Assembly: GCF_000172155.1 (NCBI RefSeq)
Contig: NZ_ABIZ01000001.1
Coordinates: 2,761,105-2,825,104, forward strand
DNA from: Verrucomicrobium spinosum DSM 4136 = JCM 18804
GTDB taxonomy: Bacteria > Verrucomicrobiota > Verrucomicrobiia > Verrucomicrobiales > Verrucomicrobiaceae
Length of the DNA: 64,000 bases
Direction of reading: 5' to 3'
The number at the start of each line of letters is the position of its first letter. The first letter of the stretch is position 1. A program made the translations under genes and the position numbers. This document shows, piece after piece, positions 1 to 9,176 of the stretch. The notes under the pieces are model-generated. The model worked only from the letters and a program-made list of their open reading frames with translations, had not been told where the DNA came from and searched no databases.

Positions 1-163
1 CGCGCACCATGAGGAGTTCCTGGTTGTTCACCACGTCGTTGCGGCACAGCCATTCCTCCAACGTCCAAGGGGAGACGAAGTCCACCTTTTCCGCGGCAGT
101 CACGAAGCGGCGGGAGGCGATGTCTTGTGGCATGGGGGCGGGGGCGGAGTGAGCGTTGGACAT
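1..163 (-). CDS. N-terminal fragment of an unidentified protein (runs off the window)
   Basis: An open frame starts at the ATG at 163 and runs without a stop to the left edge, giving about 54 residues (start MSNAHSAPAPMPQD; later WTLEEWLCRNDVV). A second in-frame Met at 133 is an alternative start. The Trp-rich stretch faintly recalls the N-terminus of some cupin-like proteins, but too little is present to assign a family. The 270 bp between this start and the end of the next gene would hold its promoter; no clear element was seen there. Confidence is low because only the N-terminus is visible. Confidence 0.4.
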   Translation of the reverse strand, partial: MSNAHSAPAPMPQDIASRRFVTAAEKVDFVSPWTLEEWLCRNDVVNNQELLMVR

Positions 164-432
164 GGTCGTTGGAGAAGGGGATGAGGTAGCGCCAGTGCAA
201 AATGGCAGTTGAGAGCCAAAACTACGTCCTGCAAACACATCCACCTTTCTAAAATCCACATTCAGGCGACTGGAGGGCACTTCAAAATACCTGGGGTTAC
301 CTGTGAAGTGGGATCAGGGTGCGGATCACCTCAAGCCAGCGACCACTCTCACGGAGGGGGGAGAGGGTGAGATGGAATGCACGGGTGATGCCAAACAGCA
401 AAATGGGACTGATCGCCAACGGGCGCTACGGG

Positions 433-1638
433 CTATCTTCCAAAACGGAACAACTCCGCGTGCTCGTTCTTCTTCCCAAGGATCTCATCTCGCACGATTT
501 CGGCGGCGATCAGGCTGTAGATGATGCCGTTGCCTCCGAAGCCGAGGGTGAAGCTGGCGCGAGGAAACTCCGGGGTCTGGCCGATGTAGGGGAGACCATC
601 CTTGGTTTCGCCAAATGTTCCGGCCCAGGCGAAGGCTACTTCGAAAGGGACGCTGGGGAAGAGACGGCGGAATTTGCGGAGCAAGGTTGCCGATTTGGAT
701 TCAATGAGCGCGTCACGCCGGTCGGCGTCACGGAAGTCTTCATCCTCACCTCCGATGATGATGCGCCGGTCTTCGGTGGTGCGAAGATAAAGGTAGGGAT
801 CGGCGTGTTCCCAGATGAGGCAGTCTTCATGCCAGATCGGGCCGCGGCCCGCGACGGGCTCGCTGACGAGTGCGAAGCTGCTGTGCAGGGAGACGATCTT
901 CTGATCCAGATCGCCCTGGGCCTCATAACCCGTGGCGAAGACGATGTGGCGGGCCCGGATGGTGGACCCGCGCTCAGTGGTGGCGATGACATTATTGCCT
1001 TGAACCTCGTAGCCTGCCAGTCCGGTGCGGTCATGCACGCGGGCCGCCCTTTGACACGCGGCTTGCAGCAGAGTGTGGGTGAGCCTGTACGCATCCACCT
1101 GGGCTCCGTCTTGTGAGTAGATGGCGCAGGCCTTCTGGAATGCCATATGCTCTGTCACCTCCCGGGAAGACCACCATTCCACGGCGATGCCTGCCCGCCG
1201 CCGGGCGGCAAATTCCTTCTTCATGCCGGTCAGATCCCGTTTCAGTCCGCTGTAGTAGAGGCTGGGTTTGGCTTTGAATCCGCAGTCGTCATCTAGGCTG
1301 TTTACCAGAGTCTGAACCTTGTAGATGGCATCGCGGCAGGCCTGGTAGCTGCGCACCGCGTGGTCGCGCCCAAGTTTTGCCTCCAGCTCGTGCAACGGGG
1401 TGTCGATCTCATACTGCAACAAGGCGGTGCTTGCGGCAGTGCTCCCCCAACCAATATCCCGACGGTCCAAGACCATGGTGGATACGCCCGCTTCTGCCAG
1501 ATGGTAGGCGACCAGCGCCCCGGTGATTCCGCCGCCCACCACCAGGACTTCACACCGGGCATCGCGCTCCAGGGCAGGATAGGCAGTCAGCAGCCCGTTT
1601 TTCAACAACCAGTAGGGGTGGGCAGAGCGGAGATCCAT
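433..1638 (-). CDS. FAD-dependent oxidoreductase, DAO family
   Basis: A glycine/D-amino-acid-oxidase-type flavoprotein of 401 aa, predicted cytoplasmic. A dinucleotide-binding motif (VLVVGGGITGALVAYHLAEA) lies near residue 30, followed by a GWGSTAAS segment typical of DAO proteins. The C-terminal part has GETKDGLPYIG and a GFGGNGI flavin-contact segment. The open frame extends 37 codons upstream, but that stretch is translated from a heptamer repeat and low-complexity sequence. The ATG at 1638 (MDLRSAHPYW) is the more credible start. No Shine-Dalgarno sequence is obvious. Substrate is unknown; family members oxidise amines or amino acids such as sarcosine or glycine. The gene follows the phospholipase-D gene on the same strand across a 111-bp gap. 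Confidence 0.85.
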   Translation of the reverse strand: MDLRSAHPYWLLKNGLLTAYPALERDARCEVLVVGGGITGALVAYHLAEAGVSTMVLDRRDIGWGSTAASTALLQYEIDTPLHELEAKLGRDHAVRSYQACRDAIYKVQTLVNSLDDDCGFKAKPSLYYSGLKRDLTGMKKEFAARRRAGIAVEWWSSREVTEHMAFQKACAIYSQDGAQVDAYRLTHTLLQAACQRAARVHDRTGLAGYEVQGNNVIATTERGSTIRARHIVFATGYEAQGDLDQKIVSLHSSFALVSEPVAGRGPIWHEDCLIWEHADPYLYLRTTEDRRIIIGGEDEDFRDADRRDALIESKSATLLRKFRRLFPSVPFEVAFAWAGTFGETKDGLPYIGQTPEFPRASFTLGFGGNGIIYSLIAAEIVRDEILGKKNEHAELFRFGR

Positions 1639-1719
1639 GGCAGATAAAGTTTGACGCCTCTGAATCGCTCGTGGGTCATTGTCCTGAGGTAAACTCCAGG
1701 CTGACGTTCTAAACTTCAA

Positions 1720-1750
1720 ACCAAGCACCAAGCACCAAGCACCAAGCACC
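1720..1750. repeat. Heptamer tandem array (ACCAAGC, 4.4 copies)
   Basis: Four perfect copies of ACCAAGC plus ACC run from 1720 to 1750, ending in the stop codon (1750-1752) of the minus-strand phospholipase-D gene. The unit is not a multiple of three and lies outside the trimmed coding sequence of the next gene. Similar 7- or 8-bp arrays occur at other gene boundaries in this window. Confidence 0.95.
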
Positions 1751-2955
1751 TACCTCTCCCCGCCACGCTGCTCGGCATCCTGAAGCATGCTCTGGGCGAT
1801 GGAGAGGTCGAGGCGAACGAAGAGCCACCACGCGATTTTTTGTTTGAGGCGCTTCCACCAGGTGGTGGGGCGACGCCAGCGGACCTTTTCCACCAGGCTG
1901 CTGTGCTCAAGGTCCCGTTCAAAAGTGGCGAGGACCTGTTGGGCGAGCTCCGGGCATTCGATGCGGATCATCATCTCGAAGTTGATCGAAAGGCTGCGGG
2001 GGTCGAGGTTCGATGAACCCACGTACACCGCATCATCCACGACGAGGGTCTTGGCGTGAAGCACCTGGGGCTGGTACTCATAGATCTGCGCTCCCTTACC
2101 CTGGAACTTCCGGTATTGGGCGCGGGATGCGGATTGAAACATCGGCACATCGCATTTGCCGGCAAGCAGAAGGCGGAAGCGCTCGGCCCGGCGGGCGGCC
2201 TTTTGGAGGGCGCGCCGCGTGCGGCCGGGTGGGAGGAAATAGGCGCAGGTGATGGCGACGTCCCGGGCATGGTGGAGGTCGTGCCGCAAGGCTTCGTCAA
2301 AGGCGTTTTGGTGGAAGCCCGGGCGCGTGAGCAGAAGCGTGACGTCCGGGCTCACCTCGATGCGACCCCAAGATGACTGCCGTCGCACCTTCCAGATTTG
2401 CTTGGGCGCCTGGTCCACCTGTTTCTCAAAAGCAAGGGCGAGGTGGTGCACCACAGGACCCCGAATGCCAATGCCCCCGTCCCGCCAGCCCTCAATGACG
2501 CCGTCGCCTTCGTACTCAGGGGCGATGTTGCAGCCGCCGATGAAGGCGGTGTCCTCGTCCACCACCAGCAGTTTGCGATGATCGCGGAAGGACCAGAACC
2601 TGCGGCGCACGGGGTTGAACCAGACGAGCTTCCCGCCAAGTGACTCCAGTTCTGAGAAATAATCTCCGGGCAGGGAGATCGAACCTGCGTGATCAAGCAG
2701 GATCGTGACTGAGACTCCGCGGCGGGCGGCAGCCGTCATGGCCTCGCGGTAGCGTTCAGCCACGTCAGAGGCTCGATAGATGTACTGCTCCAGGCGGATG
2801 CTGCTCTGAGCGCCTTTGATGGCCTGAAGCTGGGCCGCCAGCAGTGCCCGTCCGCTGTCCAGCCAGAGCACCTCATGGCCATCTCTGGTCTTAAGCCAAC
2901 TTGGGGGCGGGGTGGATGAGAGGGTTGGGGCAGGGATTGAGGCGATGGGCGGCAC
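1750..2955 (-). CDS. Phospholipase D-like / cardiolipin synthase family protein
   Basis: A 401-aa phosphatidyltransferase-type protein with two complete HKD motifs: H126-K128-D133 (HRKLLVVDEDTAF) and H300-K302-D307 (HAKTLVVDDAVYVGSSN). The pair is the catalytic signature of the PLD superfamily. Downstream residues resemble bacterial cardiolipin synthases (GSSNLDPRS, then FEMMIRI). The typical N-terminal two-helix membrane anchor of ClsA is missing, so the protein resembles the shorter ClsB/YbhO type. It probably condenses phosphatidylglycerol or transfers phosphatidyl groups at the membrane. The stop codon abuts a heptamer repeat. Confidence 0.85.
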   Translation of the reverse strand: MPPIASIPAPTLSSTPPPSWLKTRDGHEVLWLDSGRALLAAQLQAIKGAQSSIRLEQYIYRASDVAERYREAMTAAARRGVSVTILLDHAGSISLPGDYFSELESLGGKLVWFNPVRRRFWSFRDHRKLLVVDEDTAFIGGCNIAPEYEGDGVIEGWRDGGIGIRGPVVHHLALAFEKQVDQAPKQIWKVRRQSSWGRIEVSPDVTLLLTRPGFHQNAFDEALRHDLHHARDVAITCAYFLPPGRTRRALQKAARRAERFRLLLAGKCDVPMFQSASRAQYRKFQGKGAQIYEYQPQVLHAKTLVVDDAVYVGSSNLDPRSLSINFEMMIRIECPELAQQVLATFERDLEHSSLVEKVRWRRPTTWWKRLKQKIAWWLFVRLDLSIAQSMLQDAEQRGGER

Positions 2956-3106
2956 TGGAAGAGGTCGTTTTTTGTTTCCGAGAAGCGCAATCTATATAAT
3001 ACGGCAGCAACCAGGGAGACGTTTTCAAGTGTTCACCCAGTGCCAATTTCACTCCCGCCACTCTGGACTGTGGACAGCCAGGGGGAGGGGGATGCTGTGT
3101 ATGAGC

Positions 3107-5008
3107 TTAGCGATCCGTCGCCTGCACGATCACATCCCGCGCTTCCGCCAGGCTGGTGGCCACCCAGGTGGCTCCGGCGTCTTTCAGGGACTTGGCGGTG
3201 GCCTGCTGGCCGGGTAGTCCCCAGCGGCACACGAGCATTTTCAGCCCGGGAATCTTGTGGTGCAGGCGGCGGCAGAGAGTTTCTGCCGCCATGATGGATC
3301 CAGGCCGCATCGCGCTGATGATCATGAGGGCCGGGCGGGAGTGATTGAGCTTCTCCACCAGTTCTCCCACAAGGCGGTCGTCTGCCGAGATCTGAAGCTC
3401 GATTTGGGCCGGTAGCAGGATTTCGAGCATCTCCAACGCGAGGACGTCCACCTGGCCGTGAAGGGCGCGGCCGAAGACGGGGATCGGCGGAGGTACGGGT
3501 TCACTGGCAGTACTTTCGTCTGGAGTTCGTGCGGTAGTGTCGCTGGTTTCCACCTGTCCCTGAATTTCCTGTTTCTCTAGTAACGCGGCTGCCTTTGTCT
3601 TTCGGCCTTCATCCAACGCCTCTGCCTGGCACTCCCGCAAATACTGGCTGGTGGCCTGGATGGTTGTGATGACCTCATTCTGCTCCTCTTCATCCAGCTT
3701 CCCTAGCATTGCTTCTCGTCGCGTCAGGACCAGGGCTGGCAGGACCACTTCATCCAGTGTGGCTTCGATGCCGTTCTTCTCTATTGAATCGTGAATGGTG
3801 CTCTGGAAGGCGTCCTCATCTCCCGCAACGAGGCGACGAAACGCCATGAGATGGGCTTGGGGTGGTTGTTTCTCCCCCATGAGCACATCCACCCAAGCCA
3901 GGCTGGGGATGTACTTGCAAATCACCACAATGCAGACGGTGAGCGGCGTGGCCAGGACGAGCCCCAGGCCGCCCCACAGCCATGTCCAGAAAGTGATGGC
4001 GACAAGAAGGGCAAAATCCGAGACTCCGACACTGTGACCGTACAGGAGGGGTTCGAGGACCATGTTAGTCAGCAGTTCCAGCCCGATGATCAGACCGGCA
4101 ACCATGAGCGGCTGGGTCCACCCATCGAAGACGGCCAGGCTGAGGCCGATGGGAAGTACGGCCACGATCCAGGGGCCGATGTAGGGGATGAAGCGGAACA
4201 GCGCTGCGAGCACGCCCCAGAGCAGGACGTAGGGAAGCCCAATAAAGGCGAGCCCGATGGCCAGCATGAGGCCGTACAGGGAGTTGACCGTTGCCAGCAT
4301 GAGGAGGTAGCGGCTGATGCGGCCGCCGATTTCATCCATGGCCCGGGTGGTGGTGGTGAGCCTGCTGAAGCCCGCCAGTCCGACAATGCGATGACTGATA
4401 TCCTCCTGTCGTAGCAGCATGAAGATGACGAACACGATCACCACGGCAGCCACGCCCAGTCCATTAGCGAGAAAGGAAAGGGAGGCGTTGAGGATCTTCG
4501 AGGCCATGCCCCCTTCCACAGGTGGGGGGGCAGGCTGGGGGGCTGACGCTGCATTGTCAGGTGCGGCAGGGGGCTGGACGGCGGGCGTGGAGACCTGCTT
4601 CTGACGGCCAGCGCTTACGTCCAGTGCAGAGGTGCTGATGTCTGCCACCATGGTCCGCAACCGTGCAATGGTGCCGCCCTCGCTGGCGTTTCTCACGGTG
4701 GAGACTCGTTCCTGGATGTTGTGGCGGTAGTTCGGGAGTGAATTGGCCAGGTGGTGCAGCTCTTTGCCTACCATCCAGAAGACACACCCCATGAGCGTGA
4801 ACACCAGCATGGTCACGATCACGACACTCATGGCGCGGGGCAGCCGGCAACGGCAGAGCAGCTTGACCAGGGGATTGATCATGAATGCCAGCAGTGCTGA
4901 GAGGGCCAGCGGCACAAGGACCTCCTGGGCGAAATAGAGGGCTGCCACCAGCAGCAGGGCGGAGAAGAACCTCAGAAAGACGAGATAGGAACGTTGCTGG
5001 GCATCCAT
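3107..5008 (-). CDS. AI-2E family (PerM-type) transporter with C-terminal regulatory-like domain
   Basis: A 633-aa inner-membrane permease. Residues 1-90 contain the first hydrophobic segments (FFSALLLVAALYFAQEVLVP). A Pro/Ala-rich insert lies near residues 145-165. The block around residues 180-370 has the multi-helix AI-2E core, including FIPYIGPWIVAVLP and the GLVLATPLTVCIVVICKY motif. About 250 residues follow the last helix. They include an acidic and helical linker and a segment (ALEMLEILLP ... GLKMLVCRWGLPGQQA ... LKDAGATWVATSL) that looks like a B12-binding-like or Rossmann-type fold. Family members export or import small molecules or act as Na+/H+ antiporters; the substrate here is unknown. 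The next gene upstream (SLC13) is 55 bp away on the same strand and may share its transcript. Confidence 0.85.
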   Translation of the reverse strand: MDAQQRSYLVFLRFFSALLLVAALYFAQEVLVPLALSALLAFMINPLVKLLCRCRLPRAMSVVIVTMLVFTLMGCVFWMVGKELHHLANSLPNYRHNIQERVSTVRNASEGGTIARLRTMVADISTSALDVSAGRQKQVSTPAVQPPAAPDNAASAPQPAPPPVEGGMASKILNASLSFLANGLGVAAVVIVFVIFMLLRQEDISHRIVGLAGFSRLTTTTRAMDEIGGRISRYLLMLATVNSLYGLMLAIGLAFIGLPYVLLWGVLAALFRFIPYIGPWIVAVLPIGLSLAVFDGWTQPLMVAGLIIGLELLTNMVLEPLLYGHSVGVSDFALLVAITFWTWLWGGLGLVLATPLTVCIVVICKYIPSLAWVDVLMGEKQPPQAHLMAFRRLVAGDEDAFQSTIHDSIEKNGIEATLDEVVLPALVLTRREAMLGKLDEEEQNEVITTIQATSQYLRECQAEALDEGRKTKAAALLEKQEIQGQVETSDTTARTPDESTASEPVPPPIPVFGRALHGQVDVLALEMLEILLPAQIELQISADDRLVGELVEKLNHSRPALMIISAMRPGSIMAAETLCRRLHHKIPGLKMLVCRWGLPGQQATAKSLKDAGATWVATSLAEARDVIVQATDR

Positions 5009-5063
5009 GAGAAGGCTGGAGTCGGGTTGATGGAGGGAACGGGAAGGAAGATGCTCCTGCTGC

Positions 5064-6869
5064 TCAGCGTGGCTGGAGGGGCCAGATGACCGGCACCATC
5101 AGGAGGGTGACCACCATGACGATGAGCGTGAGGGGGAGCCCTGCGATGAGAAAGTCCTTGAACCGGTAGCCGCCGGGGCCGTACACCATGAGACAGGACG
5201 GCTCCAGGGGAGTGAGGAAAGAACAACCGGCGGCAAAGGCGACGGTCATGGCGAAAGGACGGGCATCCAGCCCCATCTGTGTGGCGGTCTGGATGGCGAT
5301 GGGCAGCACGAGTGCAGCGGCCGCCTGGTTGGACATGGGCTGTGACAGTGCCACGGTGAAAACGAAGATGGCGGCGAGGAGCCACACGGGCGTCACGCTG
5401 CCTGCCCCCCCGGCCAGCAATCCGCCGACGTAGGCATCCGCACCAGAGGCGTGCAGGGCTGCGCCGACGCTGAGCATGCACGCGATGAGGATGATGGCCT
5501 TCCATTCCATCTCCCGGTAGGTTTCCTCCGGAGAGGCGCAACGGGTGGCAAAGATGAGGAAGGCTCCCGTAAGGGCGGCGACGGGGAGCGACAGCACCTT
5601 GAATACACCCAGGGCGAGCACCCCCACAAAGATGGCGCACGCGGCGAGGGTGCGTCCTTTGGAGAAACGGGAGGTGTCTGCCTCACCGATGAGTCGGAAT
5701 GCACCCGCGTCTTCGAGAGCACGAAGATCGCTGGTGGAGCCCTGAAGCAACAGGAGATCTCCCACCTTCAGGGGCACCTGACTGATCTTGCTGAGCAGGT
5801 TTTCCCCATGACGGCGGATGCCAAGAGCGATCACTCCGTACCGCTCGCGAAACCGGGCGCGCTTCAAGGTTTGGTGCAAAAGGGTGGACCCGGGGAGGAC
5901 AAGGGCTTCGACCACTCTATCGTCGTCTTTAGAGAGCCGGTTTTCACCGTTTTCGGGTGGCACTTCGGCCAGTTTGGCCTCAGCCTTGATTTCCAGACCG
6001 GATTGATCTTTGACCTTTAGAATGGCATCATGAGGACCCTCTACGAGCAGAACGTCTCCTGAGCGTAGTTTGGTGTTGGCCCGCCCGGCTGTTTGCTCCC
6101 CGCTTTCCCGAATGACGCTGAGCACGTTGAGATCATGCTGTTCACCAAATCGGGCCTCCCGAAGGGTCTTGCCCACCAGGGGAGACTCTTTTTGCACCCG
6201 CACCTCCGTGAGGTATTGTCCGGCTCGGATGACTTCCTCCATGGTGGCATCCCGGGAGCGGGAAGGGAGAAGGCGTGGTGCGAGGAAAATGAGGTAAGGC
6301 ACGCCCAGCAGCATCAGAATCGCCCCTACAGGACTCATTTCGAACATATCGAGAGGAGCCAGGCCTCCAGACTGCATGAGACCTGATACGACCAGGTTTG
6401 TGGAAGTGCCGATGAGTGTCATGGAACCCGCGAGGATGGAGGCAAATGCCACCGGCAACAGGATGCTGTGCACGGGCATCCCCATGCGCCGGGTAACCGC
6501 GATGACCACGGGTACAAATAGAGCCGTGACCGCCGTATTGCTCATGAAGCTGCTTAGCGCGGCGACAGAGACCAGCAGGAGGGTGATAAAGAGCAATTTG
6601 CGACCTTTGGTCGCGATTTGCAGCCAGCGGGCGACGCCTCCCATAACGCCAGTCCGGGCAATGGCACTGGTCATGATGAGCAGTCCCAGGATCATCATGA
6701 CGGTGTCACTGGCGAATCCGGCAAAGGCCTGCTCAGGGGTCAGGATGCCCGTCATCACAAACGCCAGCAGCAATCCCAAGGCGACCATCTCCGCCGGGAT
6801 CACCTCCACCGTAAACAGCACCAGGGCCACGGCGATCAAAACGAACACAATGACAATGGCTGAGGTCAT
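5064..6869 (-). CDS. SLC13/DASS-family permease with two RCK_C domains
   Basis: A 601-aa inner-membrane anion/Na+ symporter-like protein. It has a hydrophobic N-terminal half (about residues 1-200, with an internal SNTAVTALFVPVVIAV motif typical of SLC13 proteins). Two cytoplasmic TrkA-C/RCK_C domains follow (about 215-275 and 320-385; second motif VGDLLLLQGS). A second hydrophobic half contains SQPMSNQAAAALVLPIA and a TPLEPSCLMVYGPGGY segment. This architecture is standard for bacterial SLC13 permeases moving sulfate, dicarboxylates or related anions. The start is the ATG at 6869 (MTSAIVIVFVLI). Confidence 0.88.
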   Translation of the reverse strand: MTSAIVIVFVLIAVALVLFTVEVIPAEMVALGLLLAFVMTGILTPEQAFAGFASDTVMMILGLLIMTSAIARTGVMGGVARWLQIATKGRKLLFITLLLVSVAALSSFMSNTAVTALFVPVVIAVTRRMGMPVHSILLPVAFASILAGSMTLIGTSTNLVVSGLMQSGGLAPLDMFEMSPVGAILMLLGVPYLIFLAPRLLPSRSRDATMEEVIRAGQYLTEVRVQKESPLVGKTLREARFGEQHDLNVLSVIRESGEQTAGRANTKLRSGDVLLVEGPHDAILKVKDQSGLEIKAEAKLAEVPPENGENRLSKDDDRVVEALVLPGSTLLHQTLKRARFRERYGVIALGIRRHGENLLSKISQVPLKVGDLLLLQGSTSDLRALEDAGAFRLIGEADTSRFSKGRTLAACAIFVGVLALGVFKVLSLPVAALTGAFLIFATRCASPEETYREMEWKAIILIACMLSVGAALHASGADAYVGGLLAGGAGSVTPVWLLAAIFVFTVALSQPMSNQAAAALVLPIAIQTATQMGLDARPFAMTVAFAAGCSFLTPLEPSCLMVYGPGGYRFKDFLIAGLPLTLIVMVVTLLMVPVIWPLQPR

Positions 6870-6932
6870 GGAGGAGTGGACTGAATCAGATCAGGGGAGT
6901 GGCGGGGAATGCTTTTTTTGGGGGAAACACAA

Positions 6933-6971
6933 GCGGCAGTTCAGGCGCGGTCGAGCCGCCTGAACTGCCGC
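6933..6971 (-). terminator. Perfect 15-bp hairpin, probable transcription terminator
   Basis: The arms 6933-6947 (GCGGCAGTTCAGGCG) and 6957-6971 are perfect reverse complements separated by 9 nt. Read on the minus strand, the stem is followed by TTGTGTTTCCCCC and then a run of A, so the U-tract is imperfect. It sits in the 253-bp gap between the minus-strand DUF883-like gene and the SLC13 gene, where a terminator for the former is expected. Confidence 0.65.
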
Positions 6972-7122
6972 CGCCCTCCGCATGGGCTGGGGTGATGGCC
7001 CCATTCCGGGTTCGCGGAGATCACGTTCTTCAACTGCCTGCGGTGGCAGGGCTGCTTCTATGACCGGAGCCGTGCCTTGGGGCGGGGACGGCGTCATACG
7101 GCAGAGCGCAGCGGCATCTCTT

Positions 7123-7434
7123 TTAGCGAGGCCGCTTGAGCGCCACAATGAGCATGCCCAAGCCAAAGGCGAGCGCCACGGATTCCACAGGGCGGCGCTT
7201 CACGAAGTCCGTGATGGACTCGTAGCCGTGCGCGGCCTGATCTTCCAGTTGGCGGCCAGTGGCTTGCGCCTGGGTGGCGAATGAGCTCATGCAGTCCTTC
7301 AGTTCGGAGGAGTAGCCGTTCGCTTCACTGCCCAGCGTGTTCAGCAGGTTGTTGATGTCGTGACCCACGTCGCGAAGGCTGGAGCCGATGCGTTCGAGGG
7401 AGGTTTTGGGGTGGGGCTTGGAAAAAGGGAACAT
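7123..7434 (-). CDS. DUF883/ElaB-YqjD-like membrane-anchored protein
   Basis: A 103-aa small protein. The first 75 residues form a soluble amphipathic helical region rich in Gln, Ser and Ala. The C-terminus is a single hydrophobic anchor (RRPVESVALAFGLGMLIVAL) ending in KRPR. This matches the layout of the ElaB/YqjD/DUF883 family, where the tail anchors the protein in the inner membrane and the helical part can associate with ribosomes in stationary phase. It is next to another tiny membrane protein, which fits a stress or stationary-phase pair. Assignment rests on architecture and the RRPxESVxLAxGxG tail. Confidence 0.7.
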   Translation of the reverse strand: MFPFSKPHPKTSLERIGSSLRDVGHDINNLLNTLGSEANGYSSELKDCMSSFATQAQATGRQLEDQAAHGYESITDFVKRRPVESVALAFGLGMLIVALKRPR

Positions 7435-7515
7435 GGCGATGAGTAAGGTTGGAGGTTGTTTCAGGAGGGCAGCACCAGGGGTTTTCGGAGTGGCGCTGTG
7501 ATCAGTCTGAAAAAA

Positions 7516-7665
7516 TCATATCGGGCGGCGGCCCTGAATGACGCGCAGCAGAACGATGACGATGGCAACCACAAGCAGGATGTGAATGAACCCGCTCAGG
7601 GTGTAGGAAGTCACCAGGCCGAGCAGCCAGGCGATGATGAGGATGACGGCGATGGTATAGAGCAT
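7516..7665 (-). CDS. Lmo0937-family small membrane protein
   Basis: A 49-aa protein (start MLYTIAVILIIAWLLGLV) with two hydrophobic helices separated by the short TSYTLSGFIH turn and ending in VIQGRRPI. This is the compact layout of the Lmo0937 (DUF5670) family, whose members are common in small stress-related operons; no molecular function is known. The frame is open much further upstream, but the upstream translation is low-complexity and lacks the family pattern, so the ATG at 7665 is chosen. It lies 81 bp upstream of the DUF883-like gene on the same strand. Confidence 0.7.
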   Translation of the reverse strand: MLYTIAVILIIAWLLGLVTSYTLSGFIHILLVVAIVIVLLRVIQGRRPI

Positions 7666-7965
7666 GGCGTTCAGGGGTGGAGGTGGGGATAAACTGGGGC
7701 TTTTTTTACGCAGTACTGTTTTGCAGGGAGCGTGCCATGGGAGGGGTGTGTGCGTAAGTGGTTGATGGTGAGTGGTCTTTGGGTTGTGGAGGGTGGGGGC
7801 TCTTTGCCCCATCAAGGCCAGTTTGTTGCAGTTCGCCATGAGTCGGGTTGCAATGTGCATGAAGGTTGCACGCCCGGGCTCTGGGGATCTGTTTGTCGTG
7901 CATCCATCAGCTTGCCACCCTTGCGCTGGCCCCTGATCGACCGGGCAAACGCCGGTGTCTCTGCC

Positions 7966-8480
7966 TCACCAGGGCACTCCACCGCGTTCATGCGACGCCC
8001 AGTCCACGGCTCCCTCAAGCGCCAGCGCCGGGACTGGAGAAGCCGACTGCTGACTCCGCGCCAGAGCCCGTTGCCGCGGCGAGAGGCCGTCCGCGTCCTT
8101 CACGCCAAAGGGCAAGGGCAGAGCCGAGGGCAACGGTGAAGTCTCCTGGGCCGTTGCACCGACAAACGTGCCGCCGTCTTCCCAACGTCGGCTGTTGATC
8201 CAAGTCGCGGGCAGAGGGATGAATCGGCCATCCTGCTCCCGCCACGCCGGGCAGCTGGATTGGTGACCCAGGACCTGCATGAGCTCGATGAGCCGCGGGC
8301 GTTCCCTGCCCTTCACGTTGCGTCAGGCCTGCTCCGCCTTCCGCCGGGCATCCTTGCGCGGGTAGTTCGTCCAAAACTCCTCGAACCCCGCCAGCCAGGT
8401 GGCGTCCTCCTCCGCAGGTGGGGAGCTCAGGGCCGCGGTCTGGTTCAGATTCAGGATCTGAGTCTGAGAGAAATTGGAAA
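7966..8480 (-). pseudogene. Decayed C-terminus of a phage/plasmid-type replication or HTH protein
   Basis: On the minus strand the translation reads FEEFWTNYPRKDARRKAEQA, then a TGA stop where related proteins have Trp, then RNVKGRERPRLIELMQ and GRFIPLPATWINSRRWED. The pair FWxxYPRK ... PxTWLNxxRWED is the C-terminal signature of many prophage or plasmid HTH/replication-initiator-like proteins. The in-frame stop and the poor N-terminal continuation (low-complexity Pro/Gln-rich sequence above 8480) indicate a relic. From 7666 to 7965 no credible gene was seen. It may be the remnant of a mobile element; no integrase or attachment site was found near it. Confidence 0.55.
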
Positions 8481-9120
8481 CAGACACGCTCAAGGGCGCA
8501 GCCCCGGCTGGCTTTGCAGAGGTTGGGGGTTCTCGCTGGGCTTGGTTGGGCGTTTGGGTGTTCCGCTTTCCTTTTCTTTCTCTTTTGTTGAACTACTTAG
8601 GTGTTTTCGTTCAAGGGTCGTTCAGCGGTTTTCGCATCTTGCCGCGAACGTCGGGCAACACAAGACATCAGGTGCAAATGACGTGGGGGTGTTGATGGCG
8701 GTGGGGAGAAAGCGGATGCGGTCGGCCTTCCCACCTGATCATCCTCTGCGGGGGTACCCAGGGTTGACTCGCTTGAGGCTCGTCCAACCACTGGGCTGTG
8801 CTAGATGTCCCTTTCAGGGATTAGCTTCGGGCTGAGCAGAAGATGGTTCCTTGGCATCCACCCCAAATGCGTGCAATTGGTCCGATCTCCTCACGTCGAC
8901 AGCTGCAGGAACGCTGGGTGGCTGGCGATCAAACACCAGTGGGAAGGTGTCGAGCCGTGAGGCATCGGGCTGTGTTCGGATACCCTCTGCCTCAGGACAT
9001 TCATACCGGTTGTAGTTGTCAACGTGAGGAGGCACCAACTGAAGCGTCTGCGAGGTCTCTCACGGGAGGGGTCATGGAAATTACACCTTCTGGGGAGGTG
9101 CGCCATTCAGTCGAGATTAC
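8481..9120. other. Gene-poor stretch without recognisable content
   Basis: Short open frames on both strands here lack plausible starts, codon usage or family motifs. The end nearest 8480 may contain the decayed N-terminal part of the neighbouring pseudogene, a Pro/Gln-rich linker on the minus strand. No repeats, tRNA or promoter was identified. Confidence 0.5.
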
Positions 9121-9153
9121 AAAAAAGCCGCGGTCTCGTTGACCGCGGCTTTT
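9121..9153 (-). terminator. Intrinsic terminator of the Dabb gene
   Basis: A 13-bp perfect stem (AAAAGCCGCGGTC paired with GACCGCGGCTTTT) closes a 5-nt loop (9136-9140). On the minus strand it is followed by a run of six T. It lies 24 bp past the stop codon of the minus-strand Dabb gene. Confidence 0.88.
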
Positions 9154-9176
9154 GGGAGAGTGGTGTGAAAATGCCG

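Noticed and set aside
319-1116. 265-aa plus-strand open frame
   Set aside because: It is antisense to the DAO-family flavoprotein and shows no motif.
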